This document shows positions 1 to 9,626 of a stretch of DNA of 64,000 nucleotides, piece by piece; the first letter of the stretch is position 1, and the number at the start of each line of letters is the position of its first letter. Below the pieces are notes generated by a model. The model was not told the origin of the DNA, ran no database searches, and saw only the letters and a list, made by a program, of their open reading frames with translations. The position numbers were made by a program, and so were the translations under genes. The DNA is from Pleurocapsales cyanobacterium LEGE 10410. Its GTDB lineage: Bacteria; Cyanobacteriota; Cyanobacteriia; Cyanobacteriales; Xenococcaceae. The stretch covers positions 29,018-93,017 of the forward strand of contig JADEXJ010000004.1 of the NCBI GenBank assembly GCA_015207195.1, in the 5' to 3' direction.

Positions 1-367
1 TGGAGTTTTTGGCTGCATACAAAGTCATCAAACCATCGGGGTTAGCCTGATGATATTTTTTGATTTCCCAAGCTAAGTCGCTACGGCTAACTAAATTGCG
101 GTCTACATATAGCTGACCGATATCATCAATGGTGACGATCAAAATATTTTGCATCTGAGGCACCCCTGTCTTCGCCTGGGGTAAGTCGAGGCTAATTGCT
201 TGTTGCCGAGAAAAATTGACCGCAGCTAAGATAAAAAAGGTCAAAATACAAAAAATAACGTCAATTAAAGGCAAAATTTCGATATTTGCTCCGCTCCCTT
301 GGCTATCATCTTGCCAGAGATGGAATGGTTTAATTGGCCTGGACTGATATTTTTTTCTGCTTGGCAT
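1..367 (-). CDS. exbD: ExbD/TolR-family biopolymer transport protein (3' part missing)
   Basis: Partial gene: it starts at the ATG at 367 and is still open at the left edge, so the C-terminus lies outside the window. The visible 122 residues have the family layout: a short basic cytoplasmic N-terminus, one hydrophobic segment near residues 30-50 (IEILPLIDVIFCILTFFILA, with the membrane Asp of the proton path), then a periplasmic domain containing NILIVTIDDIGQLYVD. With ExbB it forms a proton-driven motor that energises outer-membrane transporters or cell-envelope processes. It follows the exbB-like gene by 20 bases on the same strand, so the two are almost certainly one operon. Which outer-membrane receptor it serves cannot be told from here. 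Confidence 0.85.
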   Translation of the reverse strand, partial: MPSRKKYQSRPIKPFHLWQDDSQGSGANIEILPLIDVIFCILTFFILAAVNFSRQQAISLDLPQAKTGVPQMQNILIVTIDDIGQLYVDRNLVSRSDLAWEIKKYHQANPDGLMTLYAAKNS

Positions 368-387
368 ATTATTTCAATCTCAACTAA

Positions 388-1092
388 TTACTGATTACTA
401 ATTCCAGGTGGTTTGATCTCAATAAAAGAATGATCGTTTCCTGCTACCGTATTTTCTACTTCATCTTCTGCCTGTAACCAGCGATCGCGATACATAACTT
501 CCAAGCGACTACCAGTACGACGCAAGATCCTGACTTGGTTTGACCACAAAGCCTGAAAGAGACGATAAAAGCTCAGGCTGATAATAGCAATTAACAATCC
601 GACTGCGGTAGAAATCAAAGATTCGCCAATTCCCAAAGTTACTCCAGAGGAATCTGCCGTACCCAAGTCGCTGATTCTAATTGAGCTTAAGGCTTGAATC
701 AGACCCCAAACCGTTCCAAATAGACCGAGGAGGGGAGAAAGAGCAATAATCGCTTCTAAGGTTTTATCTCCCTTACGCATTCGAGCTAACTGTTCTTCTG
801 CTGCCGATTCTAAAGCCAGGTGAAATATATCGGGATCTGGGTTAGACAATCTAAAAGGAGAATAAACAAAATTCCCCAAGGGATGATTGATATGTTCTTG
901 AGCAATCTTACCGACTAAATCCCAGTTGCGCTCGGCAGCCTCCATAATACGATTAAATATTTTTTTCTCCTTGAAAACTACTCTAGACCAAAACCAAATC
1001 CGCTCTAAAATAGTCGAGATAGATAGTACGGAAAGTAATAGCAGGGGATACATTGAGATACCGCCCTTTTCAATAATTTCTAGAAAATTCAC
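388..1092 (-). CDS. exbB: MotA/TolQ/ExbB proton channel family protein
   Basis: A 234-residue inner-membrane protein of the MotA/TolQ/ExbB family. There is a first membrane segment near residues 15-30 ([17 protein letters not shown]), a cytoplasmic stretch, then two further segments around residues 112-135 ([20 protein letters not shown]) and 150-175. The second carries the typical Pro-Leu-Leu-Gly-Leu-x-Gly-Thr-Val signature of this family. It should form the pentameric stator channel around the ExbD dimer. The exbD-like gene follows 20 bases downstream. The family call is firm; whether the pair is Exb, Tol or a dedicated cyanobacterial variant is open, because no tonB or tolA is in view. Confidence 0.9.
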   Translation of the reverse strand: MNFLEIIEKGGISMYPLLLLSVLSISTILERIWFWSRVVFKEKKIFNRIMEAAERNWDLVGKIAQEHINHPLGNFVYSPFRLSNPDPDIFHLALESAAEEQLARMRKGDKTLEAIIALSPLLGLFGTVWGLIQALSSIRISDLGTADSSGVTLGIGESLISTAVGLLIAIISLSFYRLFQALWSNQVRILRRTGSRLEVMYRDRWLQAEDEVENTVAGNDHSFIEIKPPGISNQ

Positions 1093-1368
1093 TTGGCTAA
1101 TTACCTATAATAATATTTTTAATTAAAATCACTTCTCGAACAGCTTAAGTTATTCCAGTTTAAATCCATATATATAAATAACACAGGTTAACGCAAAATC
1201 CTGGTTAAGAAAATTTTTGCCCCAGAACCCTTAATTGATCTTGTATGGATTGGCAATTAAGCATTGATAACCGTTGAGAACACCTAAGTAAAATGCGATC
1301 GCGACAGATCGAACTGACAAATCATTTTTGAAATAATCGTTGGCTCACCAATTTGTAATTACTAATCA

Positions 1369-1824
1369 TCAAGCTACTGTAATTTCGTCTTCAAGGTAGT
1401 CTCGTAGCTGTCTGTCGTGGTCGTGACTGAGATCGCCCAAAGGTAATTCATCTCTAGCAAATGCTTTGACCTGCAACACTTCTAGCTTATCCTCTGGTTC
1501 CAATTCTCCTTCCGCTTCAACTTCCAATAAGATGGAAATTGAATGTATCCGAGGGTCGCGCTTGGGATCGGAATAAACCCCTCGTAGACGTTTAATTTTA
1601 GTTAGCCTTAAACCAGTTTCTTCTTCCAATTCTCGACTAGCAGCATGAGGAATGTCTTCTCCCCAATCAATCATGCCTCCTGGTAAGCCCCATTTTCCTG
1701 AATCGCTACGCTGTATCAGGACGATGCGACCGTCAGGCAAAACGGGAATAATGGTTGTGCCAGCAACGGGATGGCGGAAAATAATGCCGAGTACCGTAGA
1801 AATAAATCGCCAAGAACGACGCAT
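1369..1824 (-). CDS. NUDIX hydrolase
   Basis: A 151-residue protein with a complete Nudix box around residues 49-71: GGMIDWGEDIP followed by RELEEETGL, matching G-x5-E-x7-R-E-x2-E-E-x-G. That motif binds the metal that drives hydrolysis of nucleoside diphosphates linked to another moiety. The N-terminal half (GTTIIPVLPDGRIVLIQRSD) is the usual first strand pair of the fold. The substrate cannot be inferred. It sits 54 bases downstream of argH on the same strand, which may be cotranscription or mere proximity. Confidence 0.88.
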   Translation of the reverse strand: MRRSWRFISTVLGIIFRHPVAGTTIIPVLPDGRIVLIQRSDSGKWGLPGGMIDWGEDIPHAASRELEEETGLRLTKIKRLRGVYSDPKRDPRIHSISILLEVEAEGELEPEDKLEVLQVKAFARDELPLGDLSHDHDRQLRDYLEDEITVA

Positions 1825-1878
1825 AAAGTAAAAATTTAATATTGAGTGTTGAATTTGGGTAGTAAGCAGGAAAAAAGT

Positions 1879-3264
1879 TTAGAGATCTATGATGGACTTT
1901 GCTCTGGCGATCGCCTGATGTACTTGTTCAAAACCAGTACCACCATAACTATTGCGGGCAGAAACCACCTGTTTGGGGGCGATCGCTTCATAGATGTCGG
2001 ACTCAAAAGCGGGATGCAGTTGTTGCCATTCATCTAAAGTAAGATCTTTTAGCAGTTTTCCAGCAGCTAGGCTAGTTTTTACTACCTTACCTACCAGATT
2101 ATAAGCCTCACGAAACGGAACGTCTTTAGAGGCAAGATAATCGGCAACATCGGTAGCGTTGGAAAAATCTTCTGCTACGGCTTCGGCTAATCTAGTGGTT
2201 TTAAATTCAATTCCTTCTTCGAGCAAAATAGTCATGGCTTCTAAGCAAGCCTTAACGGTTTTGACTCCATCAAAGATCCCCTCCTTGTCTTCCTGTAAGT
2301 CTTTGTTGTATGCCAGGGGTAAACCCTTCATGATTACCAGCAATGCCTGAAGATGTCCAAAAACTCGTCCTGTTTTACCCCGCACCAATTCGGGAATGTC
2401 GGGATTTTTTTTCTGGGGCATAATGCTCGATCCTGTGGCACAAGTATCTTTGAGAGTAATAAAACTAAATTCCTGAGATGCCCAGAGAATCATTTCTTCA
2501 CTCAGGCGACTCAGATGTACCATAATCAAGCTGGCAGCACAGAGAAACTCGATCGCAAAATCGCGATCGCTCACTCCATCCAAACTATTCTCATATACGC
2601 GATCAAATCCTAGTAAGTCGGCAGTATATTGGCGATCGATAGGAAAAGTCGTCCCTGCCAATGCACCGCAGCCTAAAGGAGATATATTAGTTCGCTGATA
2701 AACATCGTTTAGTCTTTCCCAGTCTCGTTGCGACATTTGGAAATAAGCCAACAGGTGATGAGCCAAACTGATTGGCTGCGCTCTTTGTAGATGAGTATAG
2801 CCAGGAATTAGAGTCTCGACATGGTTTTGGCTATGAGATAGCAATGCTGCTTGAAATCGCCGTAAATGTTGCTGTATTTGCCTGATTTCGGCTCTCAAAT
2901 ATAGTCTGATATCTGTTCCAACCTGATCGTTGCGCGATCGCGCCGTATGGAGCTTTTTTCCCACATCTCCAACAATCTCAATTAAACGTTGTTCTACAGC
3001 AAAATGAACATCTTCCGCTTCTACCCCTGGATTAAAATTGCCCTGGCGATATTCGGTGCGAATTTGCTCCAAACCAGATACTAGCTGTTGGGCTTCTGTA
3101 TCGGTAATAATTTTGGTCGAGCCAAGCATTTTGGCATGAGCGATCGAACCAGTCAGATCGTATTCGAGCAGTTCAATATCGAAACCAATGCTGGCATTAA
3201 AAATAGCGATCGCTGGGTTTAAAGCAGATTCAAAGCGATCGCTCCAAGTTTTTTGCTGGCTCAC
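1879..3264 (-). CDS. argH: Argininosuccinate lyase
   Basis: Catalyses the last step of arginine synthesis, cleaving argininosuccinate to arginine and fumarate. At 461 residues it has the normal family length. The fumarase/aspartase superfamily signature [12 protein letters not shown] is present near residue 285, and the other two conserved regions are visible ([15 protein letters not shown] near 110 and [17 protein letters not shown] near 155). It begins with [11 protein letters not shown]. The gene is dense in HIP1-type GCGATCGC sites. Its upstream gap carries a short tandem repeat (3305-3355). No other arg gene is in the window. Confidence 0.97.
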   Translation of the reverse strand: MSQQKTWSDRFESALNPAIAIFNASIGFDIELLEYDLTGSIAHAKMLGSTKIITDTEAQQLVSGLEQIRTEYRQGNFNPGVEAEDVHFAVEQRLIEIVGDVGKKLHTARSRNDQVGTDIRLYLRAEIRQIQQHLRRFQAALLSHSQNHVETLIPGYTHLQRAQPISLAHHLLAYFQMSQRDWERLNDVYQRTNISPLGCGALAGTTFPIDRQYTADLLGFDRVYENSLDGVSDRDFAIEFLCAASLIMVHLSRLSEEMILWASQEFSFITLKDTCATGSSIMPQKKNPDIPELVRGKTGRVFGHLQALLVIMKGLPLAYNKDLQEDKEGIFDGVKTVKACLEAMTILLEEGIEFKTTRLAEAVAEDFSNATDVADYLASKDVPFREAYNLVGKVVKTSLAAGKLLKDLTLDEWQQLHPAFESDIYEAIAPKQVVSARNSYGGTGFEQVHQAIARAKSIIDL

Positions 3265-3304
3265 GGTAAAAGTTTGAGATTACGGGACTAAATTATTTTA
3301 AATC

Positions 3305-3357
3305 ATTAGTTACTGGTTATTAGTTATTGGTCATTAGTTATTAGTTTCTGACTATCA
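3305..3357. repeat. Short tandem repeat tract (heptamer type)
   Basis: An intergenic tract built from alternating near-copies of TTAGTTA and TTGGTCA, between argH and the small gene at 3362. Very similar tracts occur at about 28195-28245, 29003-29036, 30110-30145 and 33965-33985. This is the short tandemly repeated repetitive (STRR) sequence class widespread in cyanobacteria. No function is evident. Confidence 0.7.
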
Positions 3358-3361
3358 ATAA

Positions 3362-3580
3362 CTACCCTGTAAAGCCTTTAAACGTATAGCCAAAAAATAC
3401 TCCAATTAGCAATGCCCAAACTTGTCCCGAATCAATGAAATAGTACCAAGCATCTTCGATTTGACCGAGAATATCTGGATCTTCAATTCGCTGCGCTAAC
3501 AGACTGGAGACGGGGAGCAAGTAATTGTGGTGAATCTCGATGATTAATTGTACGAGTCGGTCGTCAAACAAGATTTCCAT
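3362..3580 (-). CDS. Small conserved-looking hypothetical protein
   Basis: I do not recognise a named family. The frame is open from 3613, but I place the start at the internal ATG at 3580 (MEILFDDRLVQ), which gives 72 residues; the upstream 11 codons look like leader. The protein has a polar helical first half (LIIEIHHNYLLPVSSLLAQRIEDPDILGQIEDAWYYF reads as amphipathic) and one hydrophobic C-terminal helix (VWALLIGVFFGYTF), so it may be a single-pass membrane protein. It is followed by no close gene, and the STRR tract lies just beyond its stop codon. Confidence 0.55.
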   Translation of the reverse strand: MEILFDDRLVQLIIEIHHNYLLPVSSLLAQRIEDPDILGQIEDAWYYFIDSGQVWALLIGVFFGYTFKGFTG

Positions 3581-3764
3581 AAGAATTACAGTTCTATATA
3601 ACGTAAACTGCACCCAATTTAATCTCAGATTATCTAAACCGCCACCGTAGCAACTTGTATTATATAGTCGTTAAAAAAATAGAAAAGATTTTGATTAAGC
3701 TGTTGAATAGCAAATAACGAATAACAAATGACTGATAGCGACTATAAACTAACTTTCTAGCCAG

Positions 3765-5204
3765 CTAATCTATCGCCTGAACCTGCATCACAATCGAGGT
3801 CATATCGTCGCCAGAACTTGCATTCGCCCCGCTAAACTGCTTCACCTGCGTAAAAATGTGAGCTAAAATTTCATCTGGAGTATCCAGGTGCTGACAAGCC
3901 CATTTAAAACATAGACTGAGATTTTCTTCATCAAAGCGATCGCCATCTTCGTTAGCAGCATCGGTAAAGCCGTCAGTATAATAAATAATCGTATCTCCAG
4001 GAGCTAGCTGCACCGTTGCGTCTTCATATTCTGATTCCATATCCAGACCGATCAGCATTCCCCAACTGTCCAACTTTTCCAAGGTGTTGGTCGCTTTACG
4101 CCAGAGTAGAGGTGGATTATGAGCAGCGTTAGTAAAAGACAGGGTTTGCTGTTGCGGGTCATATTCTGAATAGAACATACTCACAAAGCGATGAGAATTT
4201 TCCAGATCGGCATACATTACCCGATTGAGATGACGCATAATCTGCGCTGGAGAATGGCGGTTTAAAACTTCTGCGCGCAGCATTCCCCTGGTCATGGTCA
4301 TAATTAGTCCTGCGGGAACACCTTTGCCCATCACATCACCAATTACAATGCTCCAAGGAACATCAGAAGCTTCTGACTGAATGTCTTCCAGACGGTCATA
4401 GTTGGTAGGAATAAAATCATAGTAATCTCCTCCTACTCGACTTGCGGTTTCGCATTTAGCTGCGATCGCTAATCCGCGAATTTGAGGACATTTGCTTGGC
4501 AAAAGTCGCAACTGAATTTCTGAAGCGATTTCCAGTTCACGGTCTTGTCTTTCTTTGGAGCGTAATTCTACCGTCAGTTCGTGGTTGGCGATCGCTACTG
4601 CCGTTTGATCGGATACCAGTTGGGTTAACTTTCTTCTAGTTGGTGTCCAGTTGTAGTTTGGCTCGGTGCTAAATACGTAAAGACGACCCTGTTCGATATT
4701 TTTAACGAGAATCGGTGTGCCAAAAAATTGAATTTTTGATTCTAATTCTTGGTTAATTTTTTCATCAATGATTTCTGATAGTCGTGAAGTCTTAACGGTT
4801 TGATGCTGATCGATCTGGGACTGATTGATCAGATTGTTTACCTGCTCGAAGACACGACGTACTTCCAAACCAATCTTACTGTCTTGACAATGAATTTGTT
4901 CTAGATGTACTTTATTAGCTTTGTATAAAATCAATGCTCCACCAATAGAGTCAGTAACTCTAGCTGCCATCAAAGGAGTTAATTCTAAAAACTGATTCAG
5001 ATTACTAAAGCTACGTAGGGCAAATCCTAAAGAACTTAACAAATCTTGAACTTTATTTTGTTCCCTCTGAAGATCGGCTACCAACTTTTTTAGTGCTACA
5101 ACGGGATTGGAGACTTCATTAGAAGAGCAATCTTTACCATTGTTTTCTTGAGAGGGATGGCTATGAGAAGATACGACAGTCATTGCCTCTACGAATTTAG
5201 ACAT
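3765..5204 (-). CDS. GAF-domain PP2C/SpoIIE-type serine phosphatase (RsbU-like)
   Basis: A 479-residue soluble phosphatase. Residues 30-230 look like a coiled coil plus a GAF-type sensor domain. Residues 240-475 are a SpoIIE/PP2C catalytic domain with its metal-binding signatures in order: SRVGGDYYDF (about 255), IVIGDVMGKGVPAGL (about 288), FTNAAHNPPLLW (about 355) and GDTIIYYTDGFTDAANEDG (about 403). Enzymes of this type dephosphorylate anti-anti-sigma or similar regulators in partner-switching systems. No anti-sigma or STAS gene lies nearby, so the target is unknown. The catalytic Asp residues needed for metal binding are present, so it should be active. Confidence 0.88.
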   Translation of the reverse strand: MSKFVEAMTVVSSHSHPSQENNGKDCSSNEVSNPVVALKKLVADLQREQNKVQDLLSSLGFALRSFSNLNQFLELTPLMAARVTDSIGGALILYKANKVHLEQIHCQDSKIGLEVRRVFEQVNNLINQSQIDQHQTVKTSRLSEIIDEKINQELESKIQFFGTPILVKNIEQGRLYVFSTEPNYNWTPTRRKLTQLVSDQTAVAIANHELTVELRSKERQDRELEIASEIQLRLLPSKCPQIRGLAIAAKCETASRVGGDYYDFIPTNYDRLEDIQSEASDVPWSIVIGDVMGKGVPAGLIMTMTRGMLRAEVLNRHSPAQIMRHLNRVMYADLENSHRFVSMFYSEYDPQQQTLSFTNAAHNPPLLWRKATNTLEKLDSWGMLIGLDMESEYEDATVQLAPGDTIIYYTDGFTDAANEDGDRFDEENLSLCFKWACQHLDTPDEILAHIFTQVKQFSGANASSGDDMTSIVMQVQAID

Positions 5205-5459
5205 TATTTCAATTCATTAGTCGAAAATATACTCAAGGTACAGTAATACTAAAACATTAAATTAGATAGGAACAAAATAATTTTAATCTCTACCAAATTA
5301 ATGACCAGCTTGCGGTAGATTTATCAAAGACAGTACCTATATTTTGCCTACCGAGATCTGGGTTGATTTATAATAACTCGAATTAGCTAATACGCCAATG
5401 AAGTAAAGCAAATACACAAAAATTTTCAACAACAAATAACTATTTGAATTATATGTTGT

Positions 5460-7013
5460 TTAACCATCAAGCAAAGCTTCGACAAATTCATAACTAGAAA
5501 AGGGACGAAGATCCTCGATACCTTCTCCTGCGCCAACAAAGCGAATAGGTAGATTTAGCTGTTGGGTTACTGCTAATGCTACGCCACCCTTGGCACTTCC
5601 ATCGAGCTTAGTTAAGACCACACCACTTAATTGAGCAGCTTCAGAAAACACTTGAGCTTGACGTAAGCCGTTTTGCCCTAGAGTTGCATCTAAAACTAAT
5701 AAAGATTCTACTTTAGCGTGGGGTGCTTTCTTGTCAATAATTCGACGGATTTTTGACAATTCTGCCATCAAATTTTGCTTATTTTGTAATCTTCCTGCGG
5801 TATCTACTAATAATAATTCTGTATTTTTTGCCTGAGCAGCAGCGATCGCATCAAATACTACTGCTGCTGGATCGGTGTTTTGACCTGGATTAGCAATCAC
5901 TGGAGTGTTGCTGCGTTCTCCCCAAACCTGTACCTGCTGTACCGCAGCAGCCCGAAAAGTATCCGCAGCAGCAATTAAGCAATTATAGCCAGATTTTTGA
6001 CCCAGGTTTGCTAATTTACCGATAGTGGTAGTTTTTCCCGCACCGTTTACTCCCGTCAACAGCCAGATATTAAACTCATCCTTTTCGGGAACAAAAGCGT
6101 TATCTTGTTTCCCAGCCAGGGGTTTATCTAAAATATCTTGTAAGATAGTTTTGAGATAGGCGATCGCCCGATCTGGCGGTAAGGCTTCTTGCTTGAGTTT
6201 TGTCTGAAGAGTCTCAATAATATAGTCAGTGGCTTCAATTCCCACATCTGCTTGCAGCAATAGACTCTCAATCTCCACTACCGCATCGTCATTAAGAGGT
6301 CCTTTACCGACAATTGACTTTAGCTGATTAATCAAGCTGATACGAGTTTTACCCAGTCCCTGACGCAGCTTAGTCAGCCAGCTAATTTCTTCCTCTGTAA
6401 CATCTTCTGCTGTTCTACCACTACCCGCTAAAACCTTAGAAGACCAAATAAAGTCCTCGTCCAGTTCTACTTCTTCTATGGCTGGTTCTTCGGCTGGAGT
6501 TTCAATCGCCGTTTCTTTCAGCTTTTCCAATCCCTGAGATTTTTTCATCCAGGCAGGAACGTTCTTGGCTGGCGTAGAAGCTTCTGCTATTGCTTCTTCT
6601 ATAGCTTTTTCAGTATCTGATGCCTCTTCGTTCCCAACTTCTGTTGGCGCTACTTCCTCTGACTCTTCTACATCTAGAGCTGTTTCTACCTCTGTAGCTA
6701 TAGTTTTTGTTGCTGATTCGGCTACTTCGGTTTTCCCTGCTACTGGTTCTACTGCTAAATTATCTACTGCGGTATTTTCTTCTATGTTTGAGGCTTCAGA
6801 TTCGTCTGCCGTTTCTACTACCTCTGTGGCAGCTACGGCTTCGCCCTTACGTTGCTGAATATTTTGATAAGCAGCTTTAGCAAAAGCAAGATAGTCTGGT
6901 TCGGCTATTTCTTCTGCGGTAGCCGATTCTGTAGTTACTTCAGGTTTAGTTTCTTGAGGAGTTACTTCAGGCTGTTGCTGTGCTTTTTCGTTACGGCGAA
7001 ACCAATTAAACAT
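5460..7013 (-). CDS. ftsY: Signal recognition particle receptor FtsY
   Basis: A 517-residue SRP receptor GTPase, which docks ribosome-SRP complexes at the membrane Sec translocon. The first 190 residues are a long, very acidic and low-complexity A domain rich in Glu, Ala, Thr and Val. This is followed by the N helical bundle (about 205-300) and the GTPase G domain: LLTGVNGAGKTTTIGKLANL (P-loop, about 316), DTFRAAAVQQ, LLVDTAGR (G3), and VVLTKLDGSAKGG (G4, TKLD). The C-terminus ends in GEGIEDLRPFSSYEFVEALL, as expected. The A domain is long compared with many bacterial FtsY proteins but similar in style to other cyanobacteria. It is monocistronic as far as can be seen. Confidence 0.97.
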   Translation of the reverse strand: MFNWFRRNEKAQQQPEVTPQETKPEVTTESATAEEIAEPDYLAFAKAAYQNIQQRKGEAVAATEVVETADESEASNIEENTAVDNLAVEPVAGKTEVAESATKTIATEVETALDVEESEEVAPTEVGNEEASDTEKAIEEAIAEASTPAKNVPAWMKKSQGLEKLKETAIETPAEEPAIEEVELDEDFIWSSKVLAGSGRTAEDVTEEEISWLTKLRQGLGKTRISLINQLKSIVGKGPLNDDAVVEIESLLLQADVGIEATDYIIETLQTKLKQEALPPDRAIAYLKTILQDILDKPLAGKQDNAFVPEKDEFNIWLLTGVNGAGKTTTIGKLANLGQKSGYNCLIAAADTFRAAAVQQVQVWGERSNTPVIANPGQNTDPAAVVFDAIAAAQAKNTELLLVDTAGRLQNKQNLMAELSKIRRIIDKKAPHAKVESLLVLDATLGQNGLRQAQVFSEAAQLSGVVLTKLDGSAKGGVALAVTQQLNLPIRFVGAGEGIEDLRPFSSYEFVEALLDG

Positions 7014-7151
7014 GGTGAGAGAGAAAATGAACCTACTTGTTATTAGTTTATAGATAATACCAAGGTTCGATCCAATATTAATTCTTTAGCTCGGTGGTAA
7101 TTACACTACCAGTTGGTTTTTAAAGAAACTTCTCTTATATTTCACCTAATT

Positions 7152-7600
7152 TCAGCTAGTTAAAACTATTTTACCCATCGCTTTTCCCGATTCGAGATAA
7201 GTATGAGCAGCAGCAACTTCTGTCAAAGGAAAAACACGATCATCTATCAGTGGACGAATTTGTCCTTCATCGACCAAGTTAGCTATTTTACTAAGAATCT
7301 GACCGTGATAAGGGCGATCGCTTCCCGTCAACAGAGGAATAAGCATATAGACTAAATGCAAAGTAAGTCCTTTGGCATGGAGTAAAGTTAAATCCTGCTG
7401 GGATAGAGATACAGTCGAGATAACTGTGCCATTAAGCTTGACCGCTTTAAAAGCGTTTTGTAGATTATCGTTGCCTACGGTATCGAAAACTAGATCGAAA
7501 CCACAACCGTCAGTATATTGAGCCACAAATTCTTTGACGGGAGTTTGGAGATAATTAATTGTTACATCTGCGCCTAACGCCAGGGCGATCGCTTTGATTA
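7152..7600 (-). pseudogene. 5'-truncated quinone oxidoreductase / MDR-family alcohol dehydrogenase
   Basis: Only the C-terminal 145-150 residues of a medium-chain dehydrogenase/reductase remain. Reading down from about 7600 gives IKAIALALGADVTINY, then VAQYTDGCGFDLVFDTVG and KLNGTVISTVSLSQQDLT, and the tail AAHTYLESGKAMGKIVLTS, which is a normal end for this family. The N-terminal catalytic half and the GxGxxG turn that should precede ALALGAD are absent. The frame continues upstream of 7600 but reads unrelated sequence through the end of the neighbouring membrane-protein gene. A GTG at 7526 would give a 124-residue product with no complete domain. I read this as a decayed gene cut by a deletion that placed the membrane gene beside it. 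Confidence 0.75.
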
Positions 7601-7608
7601 TCTTAAAC

Positions 7609-8229
7609 TTAGTGTAAATTGTTGAATTTGGGTCGTTCGACTATTTTTACTAAACTCAAGCCAGTAATACATCCAGCAATTGCCCCACAAATAGTTAACA
7701 AAATAATGGGAATAAATATCCCTTCATAACTATTGTTGTTTAGAGGAACAATAATACAAACCGCAATTATAAAATAACTTATTGTATAAGCTATTACACT
7801 TGCAATAAGCCATAAGTTTGCCCGATAGTATCTTCTTCTTAGCATTAACCATTGAAAAAAACCAGCTAAAGTCCCTGTAATAATCCCTGCCAAGGTATAT
7901 TTTAAAACAAAAGATATGTATCCCAGGGAATAAGAGGTTAGCATAGCAACTAATAACATAGATATCATGTAAGTTATTGGTAATGCTATAGTCCAACTCA
8001 AAATGCCTATAAGAATCCATTGATTGCTATCGTGCCACTTTCCAATTATCCAGCCTTGAGCAGAATTTACGATCAATATAACTATAAAGACAAGCTTATA
8101 AGTATTCAATATTGATAATCCTAAAAGATTGAGATATTGATTGAGATAAATACATAGTGACCAACCTGTAATAGGAGCAATGGTGTTGATTATTATCCAA
8201 TAAAAGATCGCGTTCGGTTTATTTAACAT
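7609..8229 (-). CDS. Multi-pass membrane protein of unknown function
   Basis: A 206-residue, AT-rich, strongly hydrophobic protein with about six membrane segments (near residues 8-28, 42-60, 70-97, 108-128, 138-163 and 172-195). A loop motif GFFQWLMLRRRYYRANLWL follows a Gly-rich helix. I associate Gly-x3-Gly-x-x-QWL-x-LR motifs with a loosely defined group of cyanobacterial membrane proteins. No enzyme signature is seen. Its 3' end abuts the truncated dehydrogenase, so its last residues may be altered by the same rearrangement. Function unknown. Confidence 0.6.
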   Translation of the reverse strand: MLNKPNAIFYWIIINTIAPITGWSLCIYLNQYLNLLGLSILNTYKLVFIVILIVNSAQGWIIGKWHDSNQWILIGILSWTIALPITYMISMLLVAMLTSYSLGYISFVLKYTLAGIITGTLAGFFQWLMLRRRYYRANLWLIASVIAYTISYFIIAVCIIVPLNNNSYEGIFIPIILLTICGAIAGCITGLSLVKIVERPKFNNLH

Positions 8230-8340
8230 GAAATAATAAAATTAAAGACTAAATTACGATCGCCGTCCGAATTCAGAAGACTTTTGGCAACCAAAGTAAA
8301 GTGAGTTCAAAATTAGGATTTCGGAATTCTAACTACTCTC

Positions 8341-8400
8341 TACTCCCTATATGCGAAGCCCTAAAGGATTCCCTTCGGTCTCGGTATCCCTTTAGGGACT
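8341..8400. repeat. Palindromic dispersed repeat
   Basis: An imperfect inverted repeat with arms CCCTAAAGG (8359-8367) and CCTTTAGGG (8389-8397), around a short loop containing CCCTTCGGTCTCGG. It is preceded by ATATGCGAAG. Related word use (ATACCGCTTCGCATAT) recurs at about 34250. This looks like a dispersed cyanobacterial hairpin repeat rather than a terminator, since no T-tract follows. Confidence 0.6.
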
Positions 8401-8457
8401 CTCTACTCTCTACTTTCTACTCCCTACTCCCTACTCCCTACTCCCTACTCTCTACTG
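8401..8457. repeat. Heptamer tandem repeat, unit CTACTCC
   Basis: Consecutive near-identical copies of CTACTCC / CTACTCT run up to and into the stop codon of the glycosyltransferase gene (its TAG, on the minus strand at 8452-8454, is inside a repeat unit). It is an STRR-type tract. Expansion or contraction here could change the 3' end of that gene by a few codons. Confidence 0.75.
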
Positions 8458-9450
8458 TTTCCCAAACACATCCCTAATCCGATAGATCGGTCTTCTTTGG
8501 GATTCGTGATAGGTACGCATCAAAAGTTCGGTAACTAAGCCAAAGCAAAATAAATTGACCCCAGTAATAATTAGCAACACCGCTAAAATAAGTAAAGGGC
8601 GATCGCCGATATTTTGATTAAAAAATAATTTGATGATGGTTAGATACAAACCCATCGCTATTCCCGTCGCCAGAGAGATTACACCACCTAAGCCAAAGAC
8701 GTGCATCGGGCGAGTGAGAAACTTTTTCATAAAGTAGACGGTTAATAAGTCCATCACCACGCGAATTGTTCTACCCAAACCATATTTACTTTGTCCAAAG
8801 CGTCTGGCATGATGGCGCACGGGTACTTCAGTAATTCTCGCGCCTTCAATATATGCCAAGGCGGGCAAAAAGCGATGTAGTTCGCCATAAAGGTTCATAT
8901 CTGCAACTAATTCTGAACGATATGCTTTGAGTGAGCAACCGTAGTCGTGTAGTTTAACTCCTGTTACTCTGGCGATGATAATATTCGCAATTTTTGAAGG
9001 AAGCAATCTAGTTAAGGCTGCATCCTGCCTGTTTTTTCGCCAACCGCTCACTAGATCGTAGCCTTCATTTAATTTTGCCAGCAGCATCGGTATATCGGTA
9101 GGATCGTTTTGCAGATCGCCATCTAAGGTAACAATGACTTTGCCTCTGGCAGATTCAAACCCCGCTGCCATAGCTGGAGTTTGACCGTAATTACGACGTA
9201 AAATAACCGCTTTGAGATCGATACGTCTTCTGGCTAAATTAGTTAATACCTGAGTCGAACCATCGCTCGAACCATCGTCCACACAAATTATCTCATAGCT
9301 CAACCGTGTCTTTTGTACGGCATTGGCGATCGCCTCTACTAAGGGTTCAATGCTTTCGGCTTCGTTATATATCGGCACGACTACAGATAAGTCTAGCTGT
9401 GGTGTTTCTATGACTGAAGCGATACGATTTTCTATGGACTGAGATGGCAT
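8452..9450 (-). CDS. Family 2 glycosyltransferase (dolichol-phosphate mannose synthase / GtrB type)
   Basis: A 332-residue membrane-anchored GT-A glycosyltransferase that probably transfers a sugar from a nucleotide donor to a polyprenyl phosphate. Residues 18-240 are the catalytic domain, with DLSVVVPIYNEAESI, the nucleotide-binding CVDDGSSDGS (about 56), the metal site VTLDGDLQNDP (about 107) and the acceptor-loop region YGCSLKAYR (about 168). Two C-terminal membrane helices follow (about 250-272 and 285-308), as in GtrB and ArnC relatives. It is divergent from the dacB gene. Donor and acceptor cannot be deduced. The family call is firm. Confidence 0.9.
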   Translation of the reverse strand: MPSQSIENRIASVIETPQLDLSVVVPIYNEAESIEPLVEAIANAVQKTRLSYEIICVDDGSSDGSTQVLTNLARRRIDLKAVILRRNYGQTPAMAAGFESARGKVIVTLDGDLQNDPTDIPMLLAKLNEGYDLVSGWRKNRQDAALTRLLPSKIANIIIARVTGVKLHDYGCSLKAYRSELVADMNLYGELHRFLPALAYIEGARITEVPVRHHARRFGQSKYGLGRTIRVVMDLLTVYFMKKFLTRPMHVFGLGGVISLATGIAMGLYLTIIKLFFNQNIGDRPLLILAVLLIITGVNLFCFGLVTELLMRTYHESQRRPIYRIRDVFGKQ

Positions 9451-9626
9451 GGCAGTATGCGTAATAAGTCGTATGTTTCATAGATTATCTGGTATTAAAT
9501 ATCACTTGTCACCAAATCAATTAGGTTTTTTAACGAGATGCAATCAAATCAGGCTCAATTGCCCTAATCTTCCTGGTTCTTTGTTAAAAAGAAAATTTCC
9601 AATCCACGTTACCTATACTGCTCTAA

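Noticed and set aside
6565..6858. Plus-strand Ser/Thr/Ala-rich ORF opposite ftsY
   Set aside because: It is the antisense of the Glu/Ala-rich FtsY A domain and has no independent features.
8401..8457. Tandem repeats as a CRISPR array
   Set aside because: The units are seven bases, with no spacers; these are STRR tracts, as at 15126 and 28195.
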